Below are positions 44,457 to 52,632 of a stretch of 64,000 nucleotides of DNA, one piece after another. The stretch lies in NCBI GenBank assembly GCA_963794155.1, contig CAWCCX010000008.1, positions 496,001-560,000 on the forward strand, read 5' to 3'. The notes beneath the pieces were generated by a model that ran no database searches, was not told the origin of the DNA, and worked only from the letters and a program-made list of their open reading frames with translations. The stretch is from Roseiarcus sp963794155 (GTDB lineage: Bacteria; Pseudomonadota; Alphaproteobacteria; Rhizobiales; Beijerinckiaceae). Made by a program: the position numbers and the translations under genes. Every line of letters begins with the position of its first letter. The stretch's first letter is position 1.

Positions 44457-47400
44457 ATGCGGATCGACAGACATTTCACCAAGCCGGGCGTCTCGCCCTA
44501 TGAGCTCATCGCCTTCGCGACGACCAAGAGCGAAATCCGCAATCCCGACGGCTCGGTCGTCTTTTCGCTCGAAGGCGTCGAGGTTCCGGCCGCCTGGAGC
44601 CAGGTCGCGGCCGACGTGCTGGCGCAGAAATATTTTCGCAAGGCCGGCGTGCCGGCGCGGCTCAAGCGAGTCGAGGAGGAGAGCGTTCCGTCGTTCCTGT
44701 GGCGCTCGGTCGCCGACGAGACCGCGCTCGGGGCGCTGCCGAAGAACGAGCGCTTCGGCTCCGAGACCTCGGCCAAGCAGGTCTTCGACCGGCTCGCCGG
44801 CGCCTGGGCCTATTGGGGCTGGAAGGCCGGCCTCTTCGACGGCGAGGACGACGCGCGCACCTATTTCGACGAAATGCGGCTCATGCTCGCCCGCCAGGTC
44901 GCTGCGCCCAATTCGCCGCAATGGTTCAACACCGGCCTCCATTGGGCCTATGGCGTCGACGGGCCGAGCCAGGGCCACTATTACGTCGACTTCGAGACCG
45001 GCAAGCTCGTCAAGTCGAAGTCGGCTTACGAGCATCCCCAGCCGCACGCCTGCTTCATCCAGTCGGTCGCCGACGATCTCGTCAACGAGGGCGGGATCAT
45101 GGACCTCTGGGTGCGCGAGGCGCGCCTGTTCAAATACGGCTCCGGCACCGGCACCAATTTCTCACTTCTGCGCGGGGAGAACGAGAAGCTGTCGGGCGGC
45201 GGGCGCTCGTCGGGCCTGATGTCGTTCCTAAAGATCGGCGACCGCGCGGCGGGCGCGATCAAATCAGGCGGCACGACGCGCCGTGCGGCCAAGATGGTGG
45301 TGGTCGACGTCGACCACCCCGACATCGAGTCCTATATCGACTGGAAGGTGAACGAGGAGCGGAAGGTGGCCGCGCTCGCGGCCGGCTCGAAAATCGTCAA
45401 GCGGCACTTGAAGGCGGTCTTCCGGGCCTGCGTCAATTGCGAAGGCTCGGGCGACGACTGCTTCAATGTCGACATGAACCCGGCGCTCAAGCGCGAGGTG
45501 AAGGCCGCGCGCAAGAACGACGTGCCGGAAGGCATGATCAAGCAGGTCATCCAGTATGCCCGCCAGGGCTATTCCCAGCTCGATTTCGACACCTACGACA
45601 CCGATTGGGAGTCGGAGGCCTATCTCACCGTCTCCGGGCAGAACTCCAACAATTCGGTGCGCGTGAGCGACGACTTCCTCAAGGCGGTCGAGAACGACGG
45701 CGACTGGAATCTCACCCGGCGCCTCGACGGCAAGGTCGCGAAGACCCTCAAAGCGCGCGACCTGTGGGAGAAGATCGGCTACGCCGCCTGGGCCTCGGCC
45801 GATCCGGGCATCCAATATCACACCACCATCAACGACTGGCACACCTGCCCCGAATCGGGGCCGATCCGCGCCTCCAATCCATGCTCCGAGTACATGTTCC
45901 TCGACGACACGGCCTGCAATCTCGCGTCCCTCAACCTGCTGCAGTTCCGCAACTCGGTCACCAAGGCGTTCGACGTCAAGGGTTACGAGCACGCGATCCG
46001 CCTGTGGACGCTGACGCTCGAGATCTCGGTCGCGATGGCGCAATTCCCCTCGCGCGAGATCGCGCGCCTGTCCTATGATTACCGCACGCTCGGCCTCGGC
46101 TACGCCAATATCGGCGGCCTTCTCATGTCGTCGGGCATTCCTTATGACAGCGACGAGGGCAGGGCGATCTGCGCCGCGCTCACCGCGATCCTCACCGGGC
46201 GCGCCTATGCGACTTCGGCCGAGATCGCGGCCAAGAGCGGCGCCTTCCCCGGTCACCGGGCAAACGCGGAAGCGATGCTGCGCGTCATCCGCAACCATAA
46301 GCGCGCCGCCGACGGCGAGGCCGGGGCTTATGAGAAGCTCTCCGTCGCGCCGACGCCGCTCGATCACGCCGAGCTCGCCAAGGCCGGTCCAGAATGGACG
46401 GAGCTCAGCGAGGCCGCGCGGGCCGCGTGGCGCGACGCGCTCGCGCTCGGCGAGCAGCACGGCTATCGCAACGCCCAGGTCTCGGTGATCGCGCCGACCG
46501 GCACCATCGGCCTGGTCATGGATTGCGACACGACCGGCATCGAGCCCGATTTCGCGCTGGTCAAATTCAAGAAGCTCGCCGGCGGCGGCTATTTCAAGAT
46601 CATCAACCGCGCCGTGCCCGAGGCGCTGCGCGCGCTGGGCTATGACGAGAAGCAGATCGCCGACATCGTCACCTACGCGGTCGGCCGGGCGACGCTCGCC
46701 CATGCGCCGGGCGTCAATCATGCGGCGCTCAAGGCCAAGGGCCTGCCTGAGGCAGCGATCGACAAGGCCGAGGCCGCGCTCGCCGGCGCTTTCGACATCC
46801 GCTTCGTCTTCAACAAGTGGACGCTTGGAGCCGAGACGCTGAGCGGCGCGCTCAAGATTCCGCCCGAGCGCTACGATGCGCCGGGCTTCGATCTCCTGAC
46901 CGCCCTCGGCTTCTCCAGGGCCGAGATCGAGGCCGCGAACAGCTTCGCCTGCGGTGCGATGACGCTCGAGGGCGCGCCCTATCTCAAGCCCGAGCATCTG
47001 CCGGTGTTCGACTGCGCGAGTCCCTGCGGGCGCACGGGCAAGCGCTACCTTTCGGTCGAGAGCCACATCCGGATGATGGCGGCGGCGCAGCCGTTCATCA
47101 CCGGCGCGATCTCGAAGACCATCAACATGGCGAACGACGCGACGGTCGAGGATTGCAAGGACGCCTACATGCTGTCGTGGCGCTTAGGGCTCAAGGCGAA
47201 CGCGCTCTATCGTGACGGCTCGAAGCTGTCGCAGCCGTTGAGCGCGCAACTGATCGAGAACGACGAGGAGGACGACGAAGCGATCGAGACGCTGGTTCAG
47301 CTGAACGCCCCGGCGCGCGCCGCCGCGATTGCGGAGCGGATCGTCGAGCGCGTGGTCGAGCGGGTCGAGCGCACCCGCGAGCGCGAGAAGCTGCCCGATC

Positions 47401-48161
47401 GCCGCAAGGGCTATACCCAGAAAGCGGTGGTCGGCGGCCACAAGGTCTATCTGCGGACCGGCGAGTATCAGGACGGGCGCATCGGCGAGATCTTCATCGA
47501 CATGCACAAGGAGGGCGCCGCCTTCCGATCGCTCATGAACAATTTCGCCATCGCCATCTCGCTCGGCCTGCAATATGGCGTGCCGCTCGAAGAATATGTC
47601 GAGGCCTTCACTTTCACCCGCTTCGAGCCGGCCGGATTCGTGCACGGCAACGACGCGATCAAGAACGCGACCTCGATCCTCGACTATATCTTCCGCGAGC
47701 TCGCCATCTCCTATCTCGGCCGCAACGACCTCGCCCATATCGCGCCCGAGGAGATCGGCGCGACCGTGCTCGGCGGCGGCGTCGACCAGGACAAGGCGCC
47801 GGAAGCCGCCTCGGGCGCGCCCGCTGCCTCAGCCATCGTCTCGCGCGGCCTCGTGCGCTCGAAGGCCGACAAGTTGATGCTGGTGCGCCAGGCGACAGCG
47901 GCCGAAGCGCAGGGCGCCAAAGCGGGCGCTTCGCCCGCGGGCGGCTACGTCCAGGGCGCAACCGCGCTCAAGGGCGAACTCGCCGAGCCCGCGCCGCTGG
48001 CCTTCGGCGCCGCGCCTGAGACCGTCGCTGAGAAGCGGGCCGAAGCGCGCATGAAAGGCTACGTCGGCGAAGCCTGCCCGGAGTGCGGCAACTTCACCAT
48101 GGTGCGCAACGGCACGTGCCTGAAGTGCGACACGTGCGGCGCGACGACGGGGTGCAGTTGA
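44457..48161 (+). CDS. nrdJ: Vitamin B12-dependent (class II) ribonucleotide reductase
   Basis: A 1234-residue adenosylcobalamin-dependent reductase that turns ribonucleotides into deoxyribonucleotides without needing oxygen. Visible: N-S-P-Q-W-F-N-T-G substrate site, N-P-C-S-E loop with the radical Cys, G-L-G-Y-A-N, and P-T-G-T-I-G-L. A large C-terminal extension ends in a zinc-ribbon-like C-P-E-C-G...C-L-K-C-D-T-C-G. I start at M-R-I-D-R-H-F; an ATG at 44430 would add nine residues. The last 36 bp of its coding end recur at 53752. Confidence 0.96.
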   Translation: MRIDRHFTKPGVSPYELIAFATTKSEIRNPDGSVVFSLEGVEVPAAWSQVAADVLAQKYFRKAGVPARLKRVEEESVPSFLWRSVADETALGALPKNERFGSETSAKQVFDRLAGAWAYWGWKAGLFDGEDDARTYFDEMRLMLARQVAAPNSPQWFNTGLHWAYGVDGPSQGHYYVDFETGKLVKSKSAYEHPQPHACFIQSVADDLVNEGGIMDLWVREARLFKYGSGTGTNFSLLRGENEKLSGGGRSSGLMSFLKIGDRAAGAIKSGGTTRRAAKMVVVDVDHPDIESYIDWKVNEERKVAALAAGSKIVKRHLKAVFRACVNCEGSGDDCFNVDMNPALKREVKAARKNDVPEGMIKQVIQYARQGYSQLDFDTYDTDWESEAYLTVSGQNSNNSVRVSDDFLKAVENDGDWNLTRRLDGKVAKTLKARDLWEKIGYAAWASADPGIQYHTTINDWHTCPESGPIRASNPCSEYMFLDDTACNLASLNLLQFRNSVTKAFDVKGYEHAIRLWTLTLEISVAMAQFPSREIARLSYDYRTLGLGYANIGGLLMSSGIPYDSDEGRAICAALTAILTGRAYATSAEIAAKSGAFPGHRANAEAMLRVIRNHKRAADGEAGAYEKLSVAPTPLDHAELAKAGPEWTELSEAARAAWRDALALGEQHGYRNAQVSVIAPTGTIGLVMDCDTTGIEPDFALVKFKKLAGGGYFKIINRAVPEALRALGYDEKQIADIVTYAVGRATLAHAPGVNHAALKAKGLPEAAIDKAEAALAGAFDIRFVFNKWTLGAETLSGALKIPPERYDAPGFDLLTALGFSRAEIEAANSFACGAMTLEGAPYLKPEHLPVFDCASPCGRTGKRYLSVESHIRMMAAAQPFITGAISKTINMANDATVEDCKDAYMLSWRLGLKANALYRDGSKLSQPLSAQLIENDEEDDEAIETLVQLNAPARAAAIAERIVERVVERVERTREREKLPDRRKGYTQKAVVGGHKVYLRTGEYQDGRIGEIFIDMHKEGAAFRSLMNNFAIAISLGLQYGVPLEEYVEAFTFTRFEPAGFVHGNDAIKNATSILDYIFRELAISYLGRNDLAHIAPEEIGATVLGGGVDQDKAPEAASGAPAASAIVSRGLVRSKADKLMLVRQATAAEAQGAKAGASPAGGYVQGATALKGELAEPAPLAFGAAPETVAEKRAEARMKGYVGEACPECGNFTMVRNGTCLKCDTCGATTGCS

Positions 48162-48163
48162 GG
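48128..48163. repeat. Left copy of a 36-bp nrdJ-end direct repeat
   Basis: CGACACGTGCGG (48128-48139), 12 variable bases and GTGCAGTTGAGG (48152-48163) recur with identical spacing at 53752-53787. This copy spans the last codons and stop of nrdJ, and its GAGG supplies the ribosome site of the following IrrE-type gene. Confidence 0.8.
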
Positions 48164-48175
48164 AGAGCAACGTAA

Positions 48176-48985
48176 ATGAGCGACTACGCTGTCGATCGCC
48201 TCTCAATTGAGAGAATTGAGGGGTTCGCACGCGAGCTTCTGGCCGAGTGCCCGAAGCTCGCCAATGGTGCGATCGATATCCTCGCGACTTTAAGATTACC
48301 AACGATCAAGACCATCCATGGCGTCAAGACTCTTCGGCTTAAACTGGTCGCCGATGACCTTCTCCCGGGAAAGTTAGCGCAAGTCTGGGTTGGCGATGGT
48401 CGAGTTACCGTCACTGCCAGAACATCGTTGTGGAACAAAGCAGAGGACAATAATGCGGAGGCTTTGAAAGACCTGCGTCACGAGTTCGGGCACGTGGTAT
48501 TGCACTCCGGAGCGCGAACAAAAGGCCAAGTTACCCTGAACCGCGAAGTGGCAGGAAACTCAATCCACAAATTCATCGAGGCAGAGCGCTCGGCCGAAAA
48601 TCAGGCCAACTGGATCGCGGCCTGTTTGGCGATGCCATTGACCAAGATGCACCCATCGATGGACGTTCGTGGTGTGAGCGCAGGTTGGAACGTGCCCCTC
48701 GAGGAAGCGCAGTGGCGTCTTGAACGGGTGCGCTCGGCCGCACCGAAGCGGTTATCTGATTCGCTAAAGAGGGACATCGATTGGTTGCGAGCTGGCAGTC
48801 AAGTGACTGCACAGGCCCAAGCTCTATGGGATAACCTCCCCATGGCGCCAGATAGACCCTGTACAGTTGCTCGAATTGCCGATGGCTTCCTGGTTGAATA
48901 CTGTCAGTATAATCAGTATACGCAGACCGGTTGGACTGTAGAGATCGGCAAGATTATACCGCTTATGCGAAAGATGGACGGATAG
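48176..48985 (+). CDS. ImmA/IrrE family zinc metallopeptidase
   Basis: A 269-residue protein with the zinc site H-E-F-G-H-V-V-L-H at about 101-109 and a likely third ligand Glu in S-A-E-N-Q-A-N-W. ImmA/IrrE peptidases cleave a repressor after a stress or foreign-DNA signal, releasing genes in mobile elements or stress regulons. There is no helix-turn-helix in this protein and no repressor gene beside it. It lies 14 bp after nrdJ and starts an AT-richer block, suggesting horizontal acquisition. Confidence 0.87.
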   Translation: MSDYAVDRLSIERIEGFARELLAECPKLANGAIDILATLRLPTIKTIHGVKTLRLKLVADDLLPGKLAQVWVGDGRVTVTARTSLWNKAEDNNAEALKDLRHEFGHVVLHSGARTKGQVTLNREVAGNSIHKFIEAERSAENQANWIAACLAMPLTKMHPSMDVRGVSAGWNVPLEEAQWRLERVRSAAPKRLSDSLKRDIDWLRAGSQVTAQAQALWDNLPMAPDRPCTVARIADGFLVEYCQYNQYTQTGWTVEIGKIIPLMRKMDG

Positions 48986-49117
48986 TTCCGTTGTTTGACC
49001 ATCGAGGGCCCGACTGTGGTCGTCCCGGCTGCGGAGGGAGTCGCCAGCCTCTGGGCCTCCTTTTCGACAAGACACACAATATATAAGGCGGTTGATGCAA
49101 GTTTACGGAGAATAAGC

Positions 49118-49306
49118 ATGAGAAGGAATCCGATGCCGCCCGGAACTCCAGCGCCGCGTTCGGGGATCTATGAGCAGGTAGGTCCACGCGGGGGTCGTAC
49201 CGGCGAACAGGCTGACTCGAAGAGGGGGAAGCCGCTCCCACCAACGGATCGGCCGGGAGCGCGTTGGCGTCTCGTGACCCCTGCGCACCATCGAAGCGGC
49301 AAATAG
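49118..49306 (+). CDS. YjzC-like small protein
   Basis: A 62-residue protein with the conserved run P-G-T-P-A-P-R-S-G-I-Y-E-Q-V-G-P-R-G-G and later P-L-P-P-T-D-R-P-G. This matches a widespread small family typified by Bacillus YjzC, of unknown function. GGAG is placed seven bases before the ATG. It sits between the IrrE-type peptidase and the membrane protein in the same direction, so it belongs to the same accessory module. Confidence 0.72.
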   Translation: MRRNPMPPGTPAPRSGIYEQVGPRGGRTGEQADSKRGKPLPPTDRPGARWRLVTPAHHRSGK

Positions 49307-49333
49307 ATATTGACTCTTGGCCTCGGGCTTACA

Positions 49334-50319
49334 ATGATATCTAAGTTACTACTGATAGTTTGTGTGAGCTTTGTCTTTCTCCTAGTTGCTTGGATAGTCG
49401 AAATTGAATGTCAAGACAAAGGTTTCTGGTGTTCCATTTTGGTCGAAGGATTTAAAACGTTAGGGGTGACCGGATTTGCAATAGCTGGTCTAAACCTTTG
49501 GATAGAAACTGAAGATTGGAAGGCTTATTTCGAGAAGGGAATGAAGAAAATTGTTATTGATCAGGACTATATGGGTAATCTCGAGCCGTCAACTCTCGAC
49601 GGTATATTGCGTAACGTTATGAGGGCAAGGTTAAGGGAGTTGCCGTTGATCGAGAGAAAGGTTTTCTGGATCACTTTGAAAATAATCTTCAGAAATATAT
49701 TGGATTTCCGTTTCGTGAGGATATAATTTCGGTGATCAGATATGAAGAAAGCGACGGGAGAATAAAGTTCATCGATAATTTGGAGTATATTTGTAGAAAG
49801 GCGGGACAGGGGATTCAAGAAACCGTCAAATATCAACTCGATCCGGGCGAAAAACTAGAAAAGATTGAGGTTTCGGTGCATCGACCGCAAGGAGATGGCT
49901 TTGGATCAAAGGAGGTCCTGCTTTCTGCAAATCCCATTGATGCTGAGACCGTAGATAGATTGTCGAAAGGAATTTCGCTGTCAAGCTTCAAAGAGATTGA
50001 TGGATTAAAGGTTGTAATTGAGGCAGCCGCGTTCCAAGATCCCAAAAGTTTTTCTTTCTGGAGAATCGCCCACCCTGGTCGAAATATAGATATATCGATT
50101 ATTTTTCCCAATAGATACTCGATATCGTGCAATCTGTTCGTACCAAACCCCGATAGCGTCTCGAAAAAGGATGAGCCCGGTTACCATCGGATTGTGTACA
50201 GAGGCTGGCTACTTCCCGAAAATGGTTTAGCGTGGCAACTGATTCCGCCAGACAAAGTGGAGACAATGACGTCGACTGGTGGGGTTGAAGAGGTTGGGGT
50301 GGAAGGTAACCCAGCCTGA
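49334..50319 (+). pseudogene. Unknown membrane protein of the IrrE module, frameshifted
   Basis: The first frame encodes one or two N-terminal hydrophobic segments (about 1-20 and 33-55) and a charged region to about residue 108 (L-I-E-R). It then fails near 49658 and continues one frame over as K-G-F-L-D-H-F-E-N-N-L-Q-K-Y, past 49732, to the stop at 50319. Joined length is about 328 residues: a membrane anchor and a cytoplasmic alpha/beta domain ending in P-E-N-G-L-A-W-Q-L-I-P-P. I do not recognise the family. Codon use is AT-rich, unlike the rest of the window. One missing base repairs it. Confidence 0.68.
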
Positions 50320-50324
50320 CGAGC

Positions 50325-50371
50325 GCGCGACCGCGCTGAAAGGCCAGCTCCGCGAGCCTGCGTTCCTCGGA
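50325..50371 (+). pseudogene. Fragment similar to the nrdJ C-terminal region
   Basis: In one frame this reads A-T-A-L-K-G-Q-L-R-E-P-A-F-L; nrdJ near 47960 reads A-T-A-L-K-G-E-L-A-E-P-A-P-L. The DNA also aligns at most positions. It follows the AT-rich module directly and ends where the TTACGG repeat begins. It looks like part of a second, broken nrdJ 3' end. Confidence 0.6.
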
Positions 50372-50420
50372 TTACGGTGACAGGATTACGGCGACAGTGC
50401 ACTTTTTTGGGGGATTACGG
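50371..50420 (+). repeat. TTACGGTGACAG-type repeat, copy 1
   Basis: ATTACGGTGACAG is followed by GATTACGGCGACAG, then a T-run and GGGGGATTACGG. Related copies are at 51233-51277 and 52580-52632. It joins the nrdJ fragment to the HicB-like gene. Confidence 0.6.
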
Positions 50421-50467
50421 GCGTCGAAGAGCATTCTCCTGCAGGTCGGCCTCAAGGATTGAAGTCC

Positions 50468-50674
50468 ATGCTTTACGCTGTCGTGATCGAGAAGGGCGAG
50501 GGGAATTATTCGGCCTACGTGCCGGATTTGCCCGGCTGCGTGTCGGTCGGCGACACTCTGGAGGAGGTGAAAGTCGAAATCCGCGAGGCGATCGAATTTC
50601 ATCTCGAAGGGATGCGGGAGGACGGGTTTCCGATCCCGTCATGGCTGTTCCAGAACTTGATCCGGGGATTGTAG
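50468..50674 (+). CDS. HicB-like antitoxin-fold protein, 3' end altered
   Basis: A 68-residue protein with the HicB pattern Y-A-V-V-I-E-K-G...Y-S-A-Y-V-P-D-L-P-G-C-V-S-V-G-D-T and E-A-I-E-F-H-L-E-G. HicB partners bind DNA and neutralise HicA mRNA nucleases, but no hicA is found on either side. After G-F-P-I-P the usual tail is replaced by residues encoded by an adjoining dispersed repeat, so insertion of repeat DNA probably changed the C terminus. It may be a solitary regulator or a relic. Confidence 0.75.
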   Translation: MLYAVVIEKGEGNYSAYVPDLPGCVSVGDTLEEVKVEIREAIEFHLEGMREDGFPIPSWLFQNLIRGL

Positions 50675-50685
50675 CGGGCCAAACC

Positions 50686-50716
50686 GTCATGGCCGGGCTT
50701 GTCCCGGCCATCCACG
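50686..50716. repeat. 31-bp dispersed repeat, copy a
   Basis: It begins GTCATGGCCGGG and ends CGGCCATCCACG, itself a near-palindrome around CTTGTC. The same 31 bp occurs inverted at 50799-50829 and 51187-51217. It follows the HicB-like stop. Confidence 0.85.
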
Positions 50717-50798
50717 CGGCGCCAATCCAAAGCCTGTTGGTGACTATCCCTAGCCGTTTTTGGCGGCCAACCGGTTGGCGTGGGCGGCGGGGGAAGGC

Positions 50799-50829
50799 CG
50801 TGGATGGCCGGGACAAGCCCGGCCATGAC
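50799..50829. repeat. 31-bp dispersed repeat, copy b (inverted)
   Basis: The reverse complement of the copy at 50686, separated by 82 bp, so the pair could form a large hairpin. It lies immediately before the GIY-YIG gene. Confidence 0.85.
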
Positions 50830-50868
50830 GGTGTAGATCGATGACCCAAATCGTCATCGAGGGCCCCG

Positions 50869-51159
50869 ATGCGAAGCGGTTGGGTCTACATCATGTCAAA
50901 CCGCCCGAATGGGATACTCTACACCGGCGTGACGTCCGACATCGCGCGGCGCGCATATGAGCACAGGGAAGGGCTCGCACCCGGATTCACCAAGCGATAC
51001 GGCTTGAAACGGCTCGTGTACATGGAGTTCTACGAGCGCATCGCCGACGCCATCCAGCGCGAATTGAACATCAAGCATTGGCCCCGCGCCTGGAAGGCTC
51101 GATTAATTCTCGACGCCAATCCTGTTTGGAACGATCTCTATGAGACGCTTAATCAGTGA
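50869..51159 (+). CDS. GIY-YIG domain protein
   Basis: A 96-residue single-domain protein of the UPF0213-like group: W-V-Y-I-M...L-Y-T-G-V-T-S (GIY-YIG strand pair), the Arg in D-I-A-R-R, and the metal-binding Glu in I-Q-R-E-L-N-I-K. The fold is a nuclease, but small members like this have no proven substrate and are frequently found next to repeats or mobile DNA, as here between copies b and c of the 31-bp repeat. Confidence 0.85.
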   Translation: MRSGWVYIMSNRPNGILYTGVTSDIARRAYEHREGLAPGFTKRYGLKRLVYMEFYERIADAIQRELNIKHWPRAWKARLILDANPVWNDLYETLNQ

Positions 51160-51186
51160 ACAACGAAATCCGCGGCGGTCGAACCA

Positions 51187-51277
51187 CGTGGATGGCCGGG
51201 ACAAGCCCGGCCATGACAATTCCGGGATTGCTGTGACCGGATCACGATTACGTTGACAGCCTATCAAATCCCATTTC
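51187..51277. repeat. 31-bp repeat copy c plus TTACGG-type repeat copy 2
   Basis: The 31-bp repeat (51187-51217, same orientation as copy b) is followed by GTGACCGGATCACGATTACG and TTGACAGCC, a diverged member of the TTACGG family, ending CAAATCCC. The joint closes the GIY-YIG segment before the desaturase gene. Confidence 0.6.
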
Positions 51278-51524
51278 CGCAAGCTGCTCCCGCGCGGCAG
51301 TTCCGGGGGCCGAGGCGAGAGCGTCATCGCTTTTTCACCGGCGTCCGTCTATGATGGCGCGCTCGGACTCGTCCAACGTCTTGGGCTGGGACATTCGAGA
51401 CCGGCGCTCGCGCCTCTCAAGCGAGTCGCCGCAAAGATCTCCATTTGATTCTTCCCTCGGCGCAGTCGACCACCCGCTCGACGACGCTTTCCATAAAAAG
51501 CGCGTATCGGGCGGAGGTTGCAGG

Positions 51525-52601
51525 ATGTCGGCGACGGAAGCAAAAAGCGCGACGTGGGCGGCGCGCGACTGGGCGCAGGCGCTCGTCCCTTACCGCCGGG
51601 CGAGCGTTGCGCGCGGCGTCTTTGAGCTCACGGTCACCTTCCCCCCGTTCGCCGCGGTCTGGACTGCGATGCTGCTTGCCTCGCGTCATGGCCAGTTCTG
51701 GCTTTCTTTCGCGCTGGCGCCGCTCGCCGCTGGGCTGCTCATTCGCCTGTTCATGATCCAGCACGATTGCGGGCACGGTTCGTTCTTTCCGAGCAAGCTC
51801 GCCAACGACTGGGTGGGCCGCGCGATCGGCGTCTTGACGATGACGCCCTACGATCTCTGGCGGCGCAGCCACGCGATCCATCACGCAACATCGGGCAATC
51901 TCGACCGGCGCGGCATTGGCGACATCAAGACGTTGACGGTGCGTGAATATTTCGCCCGCAACTGGCGTGAGCGGCTGCGCTACCGGCTCTATCGCCACCC
52001 GCTGGTGATGTTCGGGTTGGGCCCGGCCTATATGTTCCTGTTCGAGAACCGCTTGCCCTTCGGCTTCATGCGCAAGGGCGCCATGCCGTGGCTTAGCACG
52101 ATGACCACCAACGCCGGGATTCTGCTCGTGGCCGGTCCCCTGATCTTAAGCGCGGGCTTCACGGCGTTCCTCATCGTCCAACTGCCGATTGTCGTGCTCG
52201 CCGCGACGATGGGCGTCTGGCTGTTCTACGTGCAGCATCAATTCGAGGCGACAACATGGGATGGGGCGACGGATTGGCGCCAGCCTGAAGCGGCGCTGCA
52301 CGGCAGCTCGCATTACGACTTGCCGCCCGCGCTGCGCTGGTTCAGCGCCAATATTGGCGTGCACCACGTGCACCACTTGTCGAGCGGCGTTCCGTTCTAT
52401 CGGCTTCCCGAGGTCATGCGGAGCTATCCCGAGCTCGGCGAGGTCGGCCGGCTCACTCTGTGGCGCAGCCTCGTTTGCGTCCGTCTCGCGTTGTGGGAGG
52501 AGGAGAAGCGGCGGCTCTTGTCGTTTCGCGAGGCGCGTGCTGGCTTGCCGCCGATCCGGCGGCGCCACGGGTCGGGGGTCAGGGTTACGGGGTTACGGTG
52601 A
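51525..52601 (+). CDS. Membrane fatty acid desaturase
   Basis: A 358-residue integral membrane di-iron desaturase. Three histidine boxes are visible: H-D-C-G-H, H-A-I-H-H and H-V-H-H-L, among four hydrophobic spans, as in DesA/omega-6-type enzymes that introduce double bases into acyl lipids. The C-terminal V-R-V-T-G-L-R is encoded by TTACGG-type repeat DNA, so the natural end may have been altered. I start at the ATG at 51525, where similarity begins. Confidence 0.87.
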   Translation: MSATEAKSATWAARDWAQALVPYRRASVARGVFELTVTFPPFAAVWTAMLLASRHGQFWLSFALAPLAAGLLIRLFMIQHDCGHGSFFPSKLANDWVGRAIGVLTMTPYDLWRRSHAIHHATSGNLDRRGIGDIKTLTVREYFARNWRERLRYRLYRHPLVMFGLGPAYMFLFENRLPFGFMRKGAMPWLSTMTTNAGILLVAGPLILSAGFTAFLIVQLPIVVLAATMGVWLFYVQHQFEATTWDGATDWRQPEAALHGSSHYDLPPALRWFSANIGVHHVHHLSSGVPFYRLPEVMRSYPELGEVGRLTLWRSLVCVRLALWEEEKRRLLSFREARAGLPPIRRRHGSGVRVTGLR

Positions 52602-52632
52602 CGGGTTACGGCGACAGCTTACTCAATCCCAA
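52580..52632 (+). repeat. TTACGG-type repeat, copy 3
   Basis: GGTTACGG-GGTTACGGTGAC-GGGTTACGGCGACAG, then CTTACTCAATCCC. It resembles 50371-50420 and 51233-51277. It supplies the last codons of the desaturase gene and the probable GTG start of the next gene. Confidence 0.65.

Noticed and set aside
49334..50319. CBASS or similar 2TM effector
   Set aside because: The N-terminal hydrophobic segments invite the comparison, but no nucleotidyltransferase gene accompanies it and no effector motif can be shown.
50319..50674. Complete HicA-HicB toxin-antitoxin pair
   Set aside because: Only the HicB-like part is present; no HicA-like double-stranded-RNA-binding fold is coded within several hundred bases on either strand.
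50686..50829. CRISPR array
   Set aside because: The repeats are inverted relative to one another and only three, with unequal spacing; no cas gene is present.
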